Shown: positions 1-11,292, counted from the first letter of the stretch. The stretch: 64,000 nucleotides of DNA from Filobasidium wieringae (GCA_001600055.1 BCIV01000008.1:62001-126000), one strand, 5' to 3'. Notes: generated from the letters alone by a model not told the origin. Numbers and translations: made by a program.

Positions 1-1244
1 ACACCGTTCTTACACGCTCGGATGAAAAGGCCAAGCTCATCAGCGAGCTCCGTCCCGATCAGGTTAAGGCTGTCACCGGAACCCACCAGGATTTGGAGCT
101 GATGGAAAAGTTGGCTAGCGAGCATGATATCACCTACAACTGTGCCGATTCTGATGATGTGAGCGTGCTTGACTTCTCAGCATCACGAATTGACTCACCG
201 CAATGATTGTCAATTCTTCTGAACTTCTCAGCTCGATCTCACCAAGGCTGTTCTCAAGGGCATGGCTAAGCGCAAAGCCTCGACCAGCCACAGACCTATT
301 CTCATCCACACTTCCGGAACCGGTACTCTGGTCGATGTGAGTATACCGTCACCGTGATCGTCCTCACAATGATCCTCGGTGTCAAATCTAAACGCCTATT
401 TGCACTGCTTCCTACAGGATGCCAGGGGAGCATATCCCACTGAGACAATATATTCTGACCTGCGAGCCAATCCTTCTGGTAAACCCCCCACTCTCGCTGT
501 AGACTCGCTCCCACCAACTGCTTGGCACCGAAATGTCGACCTCGCCATCGTCGAAGCCGACCAAAGAGCAGAAATCCGTGCTTTCATCATCCTTCCTAGC
601 ACCATTTTCGGCATCAACAAAACTGAAATCGCAAACAAGGGCATCGGTAACCCCCAAAGTCAACAGGTGCCCATGTTGATCAAGTTCGGAATTGATCGTG
701 GACGTGCTGGAATGATCGGAAACGGATTGAGCATTTGGCCTTTCGTGCATATTTCTGATGTCACCGTGAGTTTCATACCACCATATAGGACGCCAGCGCG
801 ACGGGAATCGCTGACTTTCCGCTCTGCAGGAATTATTCGTTAAAGTTTACGAGTATTCAGTGTCCGGTAAGAAAGGCAACCACGGGCCTCAAGGTTACTA
901 CTTTGGAGAATCTGGAGAATTCACATGGTATGCAGTGACAATCAAGTCAAGCGGCCATGGTCATTTGGTGCTAACCATCCACTTTACGAAACAGGTTCGC
1001 ACTGTCTCAAACGATCGGTCGTTCGCTTGTTAGACACAAGGTTGCCCAAGAGACCGAGCCGACCCCGTTTACGGAAGACGAGATAAAGAAATATTTCGAC
1101 AATAGCTACTATTTCGGAACGAACAGTCGATGTCGAGCAGACCACTCTCGATCCATCGGTTGGAGACCTAGAAAAGATGCTGTGGACTTCTTTGGCGATG
1201 TGGAAGAGGAGGTTAAATTCACTTTGGCGAAGAGCAAGAACTAA
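1..1244 (+). CDS. NAD(P)-binding Rossmann-fold reductase/epimerase, 5'-truncated
   Basis: The gene runs in from the left edge, so its N-terminus with the usual GxxGxxG motif is missing. Five exons can be read: up to 158, 232-336, 418-765, 830-927 and 995-1244, each bordered by good GT...AG signals. The product resembles the NmrA-like/nucleoside-diphosphate-sugar epimerase family. It has a strand ending in HTSGTGTLVD, the expected position of the SDR active-site serine. A DLAIVEAD stretch is followed by a strand reading AFIILPSTIFG, and then WPFVHISDV, typical of extended SDRs near the C-terminal substrate domain. It probably oxidises or reduces a small metabolite in the cytosol using NAD(P). 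The substrate cannot be told. The stop is TAA at 1242-1244. The family call is secure; the exact function is unknown. Confidence 0.75.
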
Positions 1245-1496
1245 ATATCTCCGAGAACCAATGAGCCGTCGCGCATTATTGTAGTCGTACCGCTCCACAT
1301 GTACAAATTCACATAAAGAACAAGAGTACTGGCAGCAAAGCGAGATAGAAAGTTGGTCAGCTTGAATGACCACGTAAAGGTTTGAGCGATTGAAACAATC
1401 CGGTTTGAAGGGTAAATGTGAAGGATACATGCACTACACGCACTAGACACACAAAGATGCACAGTTTCGATTTTTTTGGACGTCATCAAATCTTCT

Positions 1497-1665
1497 TGTG
1501 TTCAAACATGCAACCGTCTAAGAGTTCAACTGAACGCCATCCAGACGCCTTCAGGTTTTTTCCCTGGGACTCAACTTAGATGTAAACTTAGACGGCTAGC
1601 TTTAGACGTGTCTAAACTTAGACGCACATACATCTAGCCGTTCAGAACGCTGTTCGAACGCCTAG
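1497..1665. repeat. Cluster of short TAGACG/GACGCC-type repeats, probably the hAT subterminal region
   Basis: Variants of TTAGACG, TCTAAACTTAGACG and GAACGCC recur in both orientations within about 170 bases, just outside the C-terminal end of the decayed hAT transposase. Short subterminal motif arrays are typical of hAT elements. Similar motifs (AGACG, TCTAGAC) are scattered inside the transposase region at about 5150-5175. I could not find a matching terminal inverted repeat or an 8-bp target duplication, so the left end of the element is not fixed. Confidence 0.4.
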
Positions 1666-1818
1666 ATTCCTATCAATCACATACATTATGAAGCATATTA
1701 CAAGGTAGCCTTTGAGGAACTTGCTTCTTTGCTAGGGACGTTCTTCTGCTTCTCTGGGGACACAAGGTCGACCACCAAGTCCTTCCTGGTAGACGCCGGT
1801 TTGCTACTTGAACGGCTA

Positions 1819-4800
1819 CTAGACTCGCCGCGATTCCACTCCCTTTCCCTTACCCTTCTTGCCCTTGTTTGCACGCTCTTTAAACGCCTGCTTGAACCGT
1901 GTCTGACTCACGTGCCGGTTCTTGGACCAGTCACCCACCAACATCTGCGTCTTGGTGGTGCTGGGATCTAAACGTGTACGTTTAGACAAGACAACAAGTC
2001 CGGCACGACTAAACACGCGCTTGACTTCAACAGACGCTACTAAGTCAAAAAAACACTGTATCAGCTCAATTTCCAAAGTTCAAATGTCTGAACGTACCTG
2101 GGCACCCTAAGACGTCTAGAGCCATCCTCTGAAGACCCCTGTGAGTGATCTGGTTGACCCAGAATGTGAGGGGATCCCCTCCGTACACCTTCGAGTGCAT
2201 GCGTGGCGTGTTGATGAACGCCTCAAACGGACACTCCTCTTTGAGCTCCTCTTCGAACTCGATAGACCCAAGGAGATCGCCAAAGTCCTTGTCCGGAACC
2301 TGAGAAGTCCAGGTGAGTCTAGGTATTTGGACATGTTCAATGGAACACAAACGGCAAACTGTTACGGCAGGTTCTCGCTGCCACAGGTCTAATAGCAAAC
2401 GCTACTCGTAGGTTATCTGGATGATGGAATAAGGACCGAGTTGCGGTAACTCAGTTAGTTCTACGCGGTGGACAAGTTATTCGACCGAATTAAAGGATTC
2501 GGTTAGAATCTGTAAGTTATTGGAATTGAAGAGATTAGTATCAAACGTTGATATTAATCGGTTTAGGTGAAGAACGAAGGTTGTATGAGAACAACTTAGC
2601 GAGATCCTATTGTAGTAACCTCTTCACAGTACGTCTTGAATTGGTAATTCAGTAGGTGTAAATAGAATGCGATATCGGACTTGAATCCTCTATACAATTC
2701 GGTTGACTCTGTATAGACGATTCAATCCCTAACTATATATACTAAACGGAAACACTGCAAGACCACAAACACAGGAAAAAAGAGAGCGATGCTACCACGA
2801 GTCGTCTAAGCTGTTTTGCTAGATTCGGTTGAATCCTATTTTGTGTTTATGGAACCGAAAAGGGAGAGCGAGCCGGATAGAGAAATAATTGATAGGTTGT
2901 CGACGGATTCGGTTGAACCTTGTAGGGAACAACCGAACATGGATGGGTGTCTTCTTTGTTGGTTCAAGGTTCTAGGTAGATCACCTTGTTCGACGGAATA
3001 GGAGATGGCGTCTCGTGTTGTACAAACAATCCGCGGTACGAGCGTATTTGGCCGGCTTTCCCGGAGATTCGGTTGAAACGGGGTCGAACCGAAACGGGGT
3101 GGTAGTTCGGTTGGTTGAGCGAGGTTCTACTTGAGCGATGTCTTGATGAACCAGTTGTAACACATCCAATGCAAAGCGCTCTCATCTGTCTTCGAGTATT
3201 ATTTGTCTGAGGCAGCTATACCCCTCATAAGCCCACGCTTGACCGCTTTGGACATCTGCTTCAAGTCCTTTGTTGTGTTCAACAACTTGTGAAGCGCATC
3301 CATCATCAGAATAACGCTTGCAACCGTTGTGAAGTTGGAGTTGGCTTCTGTGCTCACCGAGAGATGCCAGGTAGCAGACCAAACATCTACAGGCGTTTGA
3401 ACATGATCAGGAATGATCAAACATCCAAGATTGGTACAAATTCTTTGATGACTGCAATCTCGCCTGCCATCAGCCGTTCACCTCGAGGATAGTCTGGGTC
3501 AACATCAGTCATCAACTGCTTGCTAGTCGTAGCATCAAACAATAATAGGAACTCAGTACAGTGGCCTTGTCTAGGCGTTCAAACCCATTTAACATACATA
3601 GCAACCTCAGCCTTCCCAACCACTTGTAGACATTTAAAGGTGGAATTCCACCTTGTTTGATCATCGATTGGAATCGTGTACGTCCCCTCAGGCAAGGTGC
3701 CGTTACCCTTGGCAGCTGACACAACATCAACCCATCTGCGCCTGAGATTGCCTCGGTACTTGAGGCGTTGGCAAGCAGACGACACTGTTGGGAATGTGAA
3801 CAGGTTAGACATCTCAGATGGATTGCACTTCTAGATAACATAACTTACTTTACTCAGGATTGACGCCAACCTCTTCTGCTGATCAAGCACGCTCTTGGCA
3901 TTCTTTTCCGCGCCAGCAGGACACGCAGTCAGAGGGAGAGAATCGAGGATCTCCTGATTAGGAAACACCTCATCAGGACTGAACGTTAATTCATCGTCTG
4001 AATCCCCCTCCTTCTGAGAGCTCTCAAAGACATCCTGTTTGGCTGTATCAAACACAACCTCTTCAAGTTCAAACCACTTGGACCCAGTGGATCCCTCAAT
4101 GATCGCCTGTAGTTGAAAGAGAGGAAAACAGAGATGTTCAGAACTTTAGACGAGTTGAAGTCATCTAGACACTTATACCAACGACAAGATTCAGGATGTG
4201 GGCAAAACATCTAACACGACCAAGGCGTCCATCAAACAGCCTTTACTCACGTGGGGCCAGCGATTTGATCATCCTGTCGTTGTTTGACGCATTATCGCAG
4301 ATGATCAACATCACCTGGTTCTGGATGCCCCACTTGGTCAAACACTTGGCTAATACGTCCGCCATATGTTCTCCAGTGTGACGTTCAGGAGTGCTGATAG
4401 TAGACCAAATGCAAGCGGGAGTAGTCAGTAAAGTTGGGTACAATAGTCAGTAAAGTTTGGTATAAGGTTGAAGTCTACAAAGTCTGGATGTTCAGCCCTC
4501 CCAAACTTTTGGACTCGCTAGATGAAGTCAAGCACAGCCTGACAATTCTGGACCTCAACACCAATCACAGGGGCCCTGCTTGTCCAGTTGGCTATCACCC
4601 CAATGAATGATTTACCGCCCTTGTCCATCCAGCCATCCAGCAAGACGTGAATCGCCGAATGAGTCGCTTGAAGAGCCGTCTGCAACATCTTGAAGTTCAC
4701 CTTCTCAGTTAACTCCAGATTGCTCTTCAGCTGTCGTCTAGACGGCAAGACATCACCCATTGCTGGAAATGATACCGTGAACATCTCCTTGAACTGGACA

Positions 4801-5911
4801 ACCGGACGTTCAAAGACGTTCAACCTCATTAGACAACCAAATTCACCAAATTCACCAATCATATCAAAACTTACTCCAACCTGATCAATGACTCTGAACG
4901 GATGGTGATTCCTTGCCACCCACCTCAAAACTGTGTTTTGATTCTTGGCCAGACGTAGTTGAACCGAATCGGCAATTGCTGCCGTATTGGGTTGCAGAAA
5001 GGTCTGACTGGTGTCAATAATTGCTGGACATTTCTCTACGTGATATGCAACAGCAGATCCACTCCCTGCATCCTTTGCCTCCTTGTAGCAGTGCCAGGTT
5101 GGGCAATGTCTAGGAACAAAGATTTATCAGCAAATCGAGAATACTAGGCGTTCAGACGGTATTAGATGTCTAGACTACTTACTTGCAGTCCTAACGCCAT
5201 AACTTCTCAACCATCTCTTTATCTGAAGCCTTGAGCTCTTTATCAGTAGCTAGATGAGGCCATTTCATTTGCCTGTTGTACTCGTTGACATGGCCATTGT
5301 CATAGTGCGCTGCAAGCCACAAATCTATGAATTTCTGCTGATCTTTGCAACTTGCAGTAGGTTTAGGTATCAGGTGCTTGGCTAGACGGCTCAGAGCTAG
5401 ATTCAAACGTGAGAGAACGTTTGGTGCAGCTAAACCGTCAAACGTACTGGCTTTCGTGTCTTCATCAAGCTCCAGATCATCATCAATCTCTCCTTCAACG
5501 GCATCCTTAACCACCTTAGCAGAATCAGACACAGCCGGCTGTTTGATCTTGTCTATCGGTTCAATCTCATCTGGCTGGTCAGGTGGCGCAGCTATCTCAA
5601 TCTCCTCTTCCGTTTCCACCGCTTCAATTTCCTCTTCAACAGACTTCTTGGACTTCTCTTAGTCTTCTTAGATGGTGTTGTTTTTGGTTTTGCACCGGTT
5701 TTCTTGGTCGATTTAGTAGGCGTTTCTTTAGGAGTCTTGGGGGTCGGAGGGTCTTGAGGGGTTCCTTGCTTATTACATTTAGATCTTTTAGAAGGGGTTT
5801 CTTTAACTGAGAGGGTGGTAAAGGGTGTAGTTGAACGACACTTCTTCAACTGCTACTGCTCTAAACTGCTAGACTTACGGCCGCCATCTGAATCGACGAT
5901 CTCGGCTTCAT
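1819..5911 (-). pseudogene. hAT-family transposase, decayed and interrupted
   Basis: Minus-strand fragments line up in hAT order. A Lys/Pro/Thr-rich N-terminus lies at 5849-5592 and an acidic segment with the KFIDLWLAAHYD region at 5619-5191. A segment at 4928-4518 has WVARNHHPF and the DGWMDKGGKSFIGV block, and one at 4443-4243 has HTGEHMADVL and ICDNASNND. DDQTRWNSTF is at about 3660. The C-terminal dimerisation region lies at 2398-1819, with LQRMALDVL and KRVFSRAGLVV. The first and second fragments are in different frames near 5620-5660, and there are stops or introns between the others. An LTR at 2359-3167 splits the last third, and another LTR copy begins directly at 5912, one base beyond the first possible ATG. 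A functional protein is very unlikely. The hAT assignment is firm; the exon structure is not. Confidence 0.8.
2359..3167. repeat. Solo LTR inserted in the hAT transposase
   Basis: This 809-base block starts TGTTACGGCAGG and ends GTTGTAACA, so it carries a six-base inverted terminus (TGTTAC/GTAACA) as expected for an LTR. Its first about 650 bases share long matches with 5912-6393, including GACTCTGTATAGACGATTCAA, the TATATATACTAAACGGAAACACT TATA-like segment, and CTTGTTCGACGGAATAGGAGAT. hAT coding sequence continues on both sides, so it is an insertion. No internal retrotransposon domain is attached, hence solo LTR. No clean five-base target duplication is visible. The 9-mer TTCGGTTGA occurs four times inside, at 2698, 2824, 2908 and 3068. 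Confidence 0.65.
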
Positions 5912-6393
5912 TGTCACGGCAGGTTCTCAATGTCACAGGTCTAATAGCAAACGCTACTTGTAGGTTATCATGACAATGGAATAAGGGCCGAGTTGGTGAT
6001 AGCTTGGTTGGTTCTAAACGGTGGATAAGTTATTCGACCAAGTTAAGAATTTGGTCCAAATCTGTAAGTCGGTTGAATCAAGTAAATCAGTGTCGGTTGA
6101 CTCTGTATAGACGATTCAACCCCTAAATATATATACTAAACGGAAACACTAACGAGACCTTGAACAAAGGAAAAGAGAGAACAATACCACCACGAGTTGT
6201 CTAAGTGGTTTTTGCTGGATTCAGTTGAATCCTGTTTTGTAGTTTGGGACCAAGAATAAAGAACGAGCCGGATAGAGAAGTAATTGGTGATTCGTCGACG
6301 GATTCGGTTGAACCTTGTGTGGGACAACCATATATGGGTGGATGTCTTCTTTAGTTCTTTGAGGTGGATTGCCTTGTTCGACAGAATAGGAGA
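5912..6393. repeat. Second, shorter copy of the same LTR, truncated
   Basis: It begins TGTCACGGCAGG directly after the hAT fragment and follows the 2359-3167 LTR in the same orientation, with about 150 bases missing near 6060-6090. Similarity stops at GAATAGGAGAT (about 6392), where the end of the Copia RNase H reading frame begins. The last about 160 bases seen in the other copy are absent. It may be a truncated solo LTR cut by the Copia insertion, or a rearrangement junction. It does not match the LTR at the other end of the Copia remnant. Confidence 0.6.
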
Positions 6394-7526
6394 TTCAGGA
6401 ACATGTCAGCAGAGAGTGACTTGATGAACATGTCTGCTTGGTTGTCCTTGGACGGAGCATGTACAAGCTCGATTGACTTGTCTCCCACTTGCTCCAGGAA
6501 GTAGTGGTGACGCAAGGAGATATGCTTCGACCTGTCATGGTGAACAGGGTTCTATGATAGTAGGATGGAACCCATGTTGTCATTGTATAGAGTGATCGGG
6601 TCACTCTGAGGGAAGCCGAGATCTTCAAGTAAGAGACGTAGCCAGGATGGTTGCATCTGCAGAGCACATGTATTCCACTTCTGCAGTAGAGAGGAACACT
6701 GTAGGCTGACGTATTGCTCTGCATGAGGTGAGACCTCCAAGGTCTTGAACAGGTAGCCAGTGGTGGACCTACGGGTTTCTTGGCACCCACTCCAGTCAGC
6801 ATTGGCATATCTGCTTGCCGGACTCAGAGTCATAGGACAGACAAAGGTCAGGAGTGCTCTGCAAGTACCTGAGAAGGTGTTTTGCGGCCTGGTAGTGTTC
6901 TGTAGACCATTTGCTAATGTAGCGGGCAAGCAGACCTGCAGCAAAGGCAATGTCTGGCCGGGTGATGGTGGACAAGTAGAGGACGGATCCAGGCAGGCCA
7001 GGGAAGTCCAGATCCTTTGCGGCTGCATGTTCCTCATCTGTAGCAGAGACTGGCTTGAATGACGCAGGAAGTGGTGTCCTGACTGGGTTGCAGTTAGTCA
7101 TGTCAAAGCGCTCAAGAAGAGCTACCACATAGTGCTCCTTGGGAATGTCTAGCCGTCTAGCTTGTCTGTCACGGATGACATCAAAACCAAGGAAGCAGTT
7201 GACAGGTCCGTTGTCTGTACACTCAAACTGTGCATTGAGCAACTTCTTGAAGGCATTGAGAGCCAGTCTGTCATTGCATGCAATGAGCTGGTCATCAACA
7301 TGGCCAGAAACAAGCATGGTCACCTTGTCCTGCTTGTAGATGTAAAGACAGGGATCTGCTCGAGTAGGAGTGAAGCCTTCCGACTTCATCCACTTGTCAA
7401 AGGACTGGTTGAAACAGCGGGGAGACTGACGTAGACCGTAGAGAGACTTCCTGAGCCGGATGACCTTGCCATGAGGAATGTCACTACCTTCAGGTGGTTC
7501 CATGAAGATGGTCTCCTCTAGCTCTC

Positions 7527-8503
7527 CATTCAGGAAAGCGGCCTTGATGTCGACCTGATCACATTCCATGTCAAGTGAGTTGACAAGGGAGAGGAAGACT
7601 CGGATGGAGTCCTTGTGCACAACGGAAGCATGGATGTCATTGAAGTGAAGTCCTTCGATCTGTGCGTAGCCTTCTACCCAGCGGGCCTTGTATGCTGCAA
7701 CCTTGCCAGTAATGCCGTCTATCTTCCTGATGTAGACCCAGCGTGCTTTGAGCACATGCATGGAAGGCAGACGGGGATTGATCTCAAACACTTGGTACTT
7801 GTCCATCTTACTCAGTTTGTCATCCATGGCTATCTTCCAGTACTCCCACTGGCCAGAGGTACGTGCCTCTCTGTATGACCTGGGATTGGTGATGTCGGCT
7901 AGGAATGCCATGGCCATCATTGCGAGAGGATCTTCAGAGCTGTCAGAGTTGGAAGAGTCATCTGCTTAAGCAGGTTGACGGCGGTAGACTCCCACTTGTT
8001 GAGGAATCTCTTCCAAGTCAGAGTCGGAGTAGTTGTCAAGCAGGTCAGGTGAAGGTGATCTCCTGTACCTAGGCTCTCTGCGTATTGGAGGGGAAATTAC
8101 ACGCTGAAGACGAGGCAGTTGCTGTTGATGATCTGGAACGGGAGCAAGCACTGGAGTCTGCAGAGGAGTATCCAGATGGTATTCTTCTTCTTGATCAGAT
8201 AAGTCTGCTAGTGGAGCATACCTGTTGCGTGAAGAGATCTTGTCCTTGGTATGGCAGGTTCCTAGTATCTGACAGTATGGTCACTGTCCTCAGCCCAGCC
8301 CATCAGGATACCCTTCGTGAACCGGGGTTCAAGCTTGTTGGTCTGAGTGTGATCACGGACATAAATGTCACAGCCAAAGGGACGGATGTGCTGATGGTTG
8401 ACTTCACAGCCAGACCAAACAGTGTAAGGGATCCGTCTTGTTCTTGCATCTGGGACCCTGTTGCGCACATGGACAGAATAAGAAGCAGCTTCTGCCCAGA
8501 AGG
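7527..8503 (+). repeat. 977-base direct repeat, left copy (probably assembly overlap)
   Basis: This stretch recurs at 8604-9580 with a constant offset of 1077 bases. Every segment I compared, and the protein translations, are the same. The two copies meet exactly at the N gap. Biological tandem duplicates in such a degraded element would be expected to differ, so I read this as the overlap of two contigs that were not merged. Confidence 0.85.
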
Positions 8504-8603
8504 NNNNNNNNNNNNNNNNNNNNNNNNNNNNNNNNNNNNNNNNNNNNNNNNNNNNNNNNNNNNNNNNNNNNNNNNNNNNNNNNNNNNNNNNNNNNNNNNN
8601 NNN
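8504..8603. other. 100-N assembly gap
   Basis: Exactly 100 N, the conventional placeholder for a gap of unknown size. The left flank ends GCCCAGAAGG, which is also found at 9571-9580, where real sequence continues into the Copia integrase. The right flank begins CATTCAGGAAAGC, also found at 7527. The gap therefore probably contains no missing sequence. Confidence 0.95.
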
Positions 8604-9580
8604 CATTCAGGAAAGCGGCCTTGATGTCGACCTGATCACATTCCATGTCAAGTGAGTTGACAAGGGAGAGGAAGACTCGGATGGAGTCCTTGTGCACAAC
8701 GGAAGCATGGATGTCATTGAAGTGAAGTCCTTCGATCTGTGCGTAGCCTTCTACCCAGCGGGCCTTGTATGCTGCAACCTTGCCAGTAATGCCGTCTATC
8801 TTCCTGATGTAGACCCAGCGTGCTTTGAGCACATGCATGGAAGGCAGACGGGGATTGATCTCAAACACTTGGTACTTGTCCATCTTACTCAGTTTGTCAT
8901 CCATGGCTATCTTCCAGTACTCCCACTGGCCAGAGGTACGTGCCTCTCTGTATGACCTGGGATTGGTGATGTCGGCTAGGAATGCCATGGCCATCATTGC
9001 GAGAGGATCTTCAGAGCTGTCAGAGTTGGAAGAGTCATCTGCTTAAGCAGGTTGACGGCGGTAGACTCCCACTTGTTGAGGAATCTCTTCCAAGTCAGAG
9101 TCGGAGTAGTTGTCAAGCAGGTCAGGTGAAGGTGATCTCCTGTACCTAGGCTCTCTGCGTATTGGAGGGGAAATTACACGCTGAAGACGAGGCAGTTGCT
9201 GTTGATGATCTGGAACGGGAGCAAGCACTGGAGTCTGCAGAGGAGTATCCAGATGGTATTCTTCTTCTTGATCAGATAAGTCTGCTAGTGGAGCATACCT
9301 GTTGCGTGAAGAGATCTTGTCCTTGGTATGGCAGGTTCCTAGTATCTGACAGTATGGTCACTGTCCTCAGCCCAGCCCATCAGGATACCCTTCGTGAACC
9401 GGGGTTCAAGCTTGTTGGTCTGAGTGTGATCACGGACATAAATGTCACAGCCAAAGGGACGGATGTGCTGATGGTTGACTTCACAGCCAGACCAAACAGT
9501 GTAAGGGATCCGTCTTGTTCTTGCATCTGGGACCCTGTTGCGCACATGGACAGAATAAGAAGCAGCTTCTGCCCAGAAGG
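8604..9580 (+). repeat. 977-base direct repeat, right copy
   Basis: Second copy of 7527-8503, starting directly after the N gap. Sequence after 9580 continues the integrase frame (minus strand) without a break, while sequence before 7527 continues the reverse transcriptase. One copy therefore suffices to join the element. Confidence 0.85.
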
Positions 9581-10623
9581 TGAGCGGCAAACTGGTGTTG
9601 ATGAGAAGAGTACGGACAGCATTCAGGATGGTCAGATGAGTTCTCTCAACTGTGCCGTTCTGAGAGTGAGCATCAGGAGGCACCTTGTTGGCCAGTGTGC
9701 CGTTCTCTGCAAGCAGTTTCTGGATTGCTTAAGAAGTGAACTTTGCTCCATTGGAACGGATCCTCTTGATAGTGGTCTTGCATTGGTTTTGGACCAGTGC
9801 AATGTACTCGTTGAACTTTTGCAAGGCTTCAGACTTGGCTTTCATGCAGTAGATCCTGATGTGCTTGGTATGGTCATTATAGCAGGTCAAGAAGTACTTA
9901 CTGCCACCATGAGAAGCTGTACAGGCAGGACCCCAGATGTCAGCATGAACCAGTTCATTTGGCATGATGGTCCTTTCCGTGACAATATGGGAAGGCAGAC
10001 GGTGACCCTTGCCCTTGATGCAGTCTTCACATTGTGCATAAGCCAAGGCAGAACTAGATACATCCTTCCACTCCTTGCCCAACAAACCCTCATTGCCCAT
10101 CCTCACTACTTCACGGAAATTGAGGTGACCCAATCTGTGATGCCAGTAGGTGAGTTGGTCAGCAACTGAGCGGGCTGCATAGGCTGAGCCAGAGGCAGGA
10201 GGATAGTAGCTTGCCTCAAGACTGTACAGTCCATTGGTGTAGGGAGCTGTAGCCAAAGCAGGGACCAAGGTGGAAGAGCTACTGTTGCTAGCAGTGAGGC
10301 CAAGCGTACAAGCGGACTTACTGAAGTTGACAAATACCCTGACTGGACCAGCCAAGGGACAGAGATCAGGTTGCATCCCAGATCAGGGATGAGGATGGCA
10401 TTGTTCAGAGTCATGCCATCAGAGATCCTGACTCTGCTGACATGAGTGGACCAGAGGACACAGCCACCTTCCACAGTGACAGGTCTGCGGTCTGCAAACT
10501 CGGTCAAGAATGTGGAGTGACCGGGTGTTTAGAAGGATACCAAGTTGCTCTCACAGCTATCAATTGTCCAGGTTCTTGCAGTGGTCTTATCTTATCCCTG
10601 AATCCCACTGATATCTTAACAAG

Positions 10624-11292
10624 TGGGTGAAGTTGACAAAGTTGAAGTGAGCAACAAGGGTAGCTAGGCCTTGTTGTATTGAAGGTTGAAGGTGCTGAAC
10701 CGTGAGTGCTGAAGCTGGTGGTGAAGGTATGAGTCAAAAAGTATGTTCTGTGAAGACTGAAGAAGTAGGAGGTAAGAGTGTTCAGCTCTGTTCCTCCTCT
10801 CCTGGCCTTGTATATATATATCTACAAGACAATACAGTACAAGTGAAAGGTAGTCAACAAGGATTTGTAAAGTAGTACGAGTATCCGTAAACTGAATCTT
10901 ATTCCTGCCAAGGAATTGATGAAGTATGTGTTTGAGAACACTAAGTTTGATGAAATAGGTGTTTGAGAACACTAAGTTTGATCAAGTAGGTGTTTGAGAT
11001 CAAGAAGGTTCGATGAAGTCAAAACCTGAATGATGAGTCCGTGAATGATCTGTAGTGCTGTGCAGCTGTGCTGTGTTGGTGTTTCAACTGTGCATGTTGG
11101 TATATTCAGTGTGTGTATTGCGTGTATCCTTCACAATTTGCGGCCCATGTTATCCTTATGTCAAGCCCCCTTCCTTCTCATTCCCATAAGCATTGTTGTG
11201 ATGGCTCTTCATCTGTTATCACACTTATTTGCTAGACCATAACCTGATACAAGTCACAGTAACTCTGCAAAGGAACTCCCATTGTAACTCCC
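10624..11292 (-). repeat. Candidate 5' LTR of the Copia remnant
   Basis: On the minus strand this begins TGTTAGGGGAGTTAC at 11292, a typical Copia LTR start, and holds a TATA-like run (TATATATATA, about 10810-10819). On its inner side TATCAGTGGGATT (about 10617-10605, minus strand) resembles a primer-binding site for initiator tRNA-Met. The inner border is estimated. Two near repeats of GTGTTTGAGAACACTAAGTTTGAT lie at about 10926-10982. No second LTR copy exists in the window for comparison. Confidence 0.45.

Larger units (their letters stand above)
6394..10600 (-). pseudogene. Copia polyprotein (PR-IN-RT-RH), decayed
   Basis: Reading right to left, the protease motif WTIDS lies near 10565, but the next residue of the usual DSG is Cys, and a stop follows shortly after. 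The H-x-H...C-x2-C integrase zinc finger (HHRLGH, CEDC) is at about 10150-10020. The integrase core has VHADIWGP and, further on, RSNGAK where DNGGEF is usual. A C-terminal integrase part lies at 9683-9339. One in-frame TAA (7966-7968 and its copy at 9043) separates it from the reverse transcriptase at 7920-6796. That domain carries ARWV, FLNGELEE and SLYGLRQSPR, with HVDD in place of YVDD. RNase H (YANADW, TRRSTTGY) is frameshifted near 6700 and ends near 6394. The missing catalytic residues and the stops say it is inactive. Confidence 0.8.
6394..11292 (-). mobile_element. Ty1/Copia-type LTR retrotransposon remnant
   Basis: On the minus strand the order is candidate 5' LTR (11292-10624), protease motif, gag-pre-integrase zinc finger, integrase, reverse transcriptase and RNase H. 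Integrase before reverse transcriptase is the Ty1/Copia order. No gag domain is recognisable between the LTR and the protease. The 3' LTR expected left of 6394 is missing; an unrelated LTR is there instead. The span is inflated by the duplicated 977 bases around the N gap. Leaving out 8504-9580 restores a continuous integrase-to-reverse-transcriptase sequence. Confidence 0.75.

Noticed and set aside
2359..6393. The two LTR copies as a pair flanking one retrotransposon
   Set aside because: The DNA between them (3168-5911) is hAT transposase, not gag or pol.
7527..9580. Genuine tandem duplication within the Copia element
   Set aside because: Apparently identical copies abutting a 100-N gap are far better explained by unmerged contig overlap.
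8085..10169. Long plus-strand frames of 179 to 335 codons in the 8-10 kb region
   Set aside because: They are antisense to the Copia integrase and have no independent family signal.
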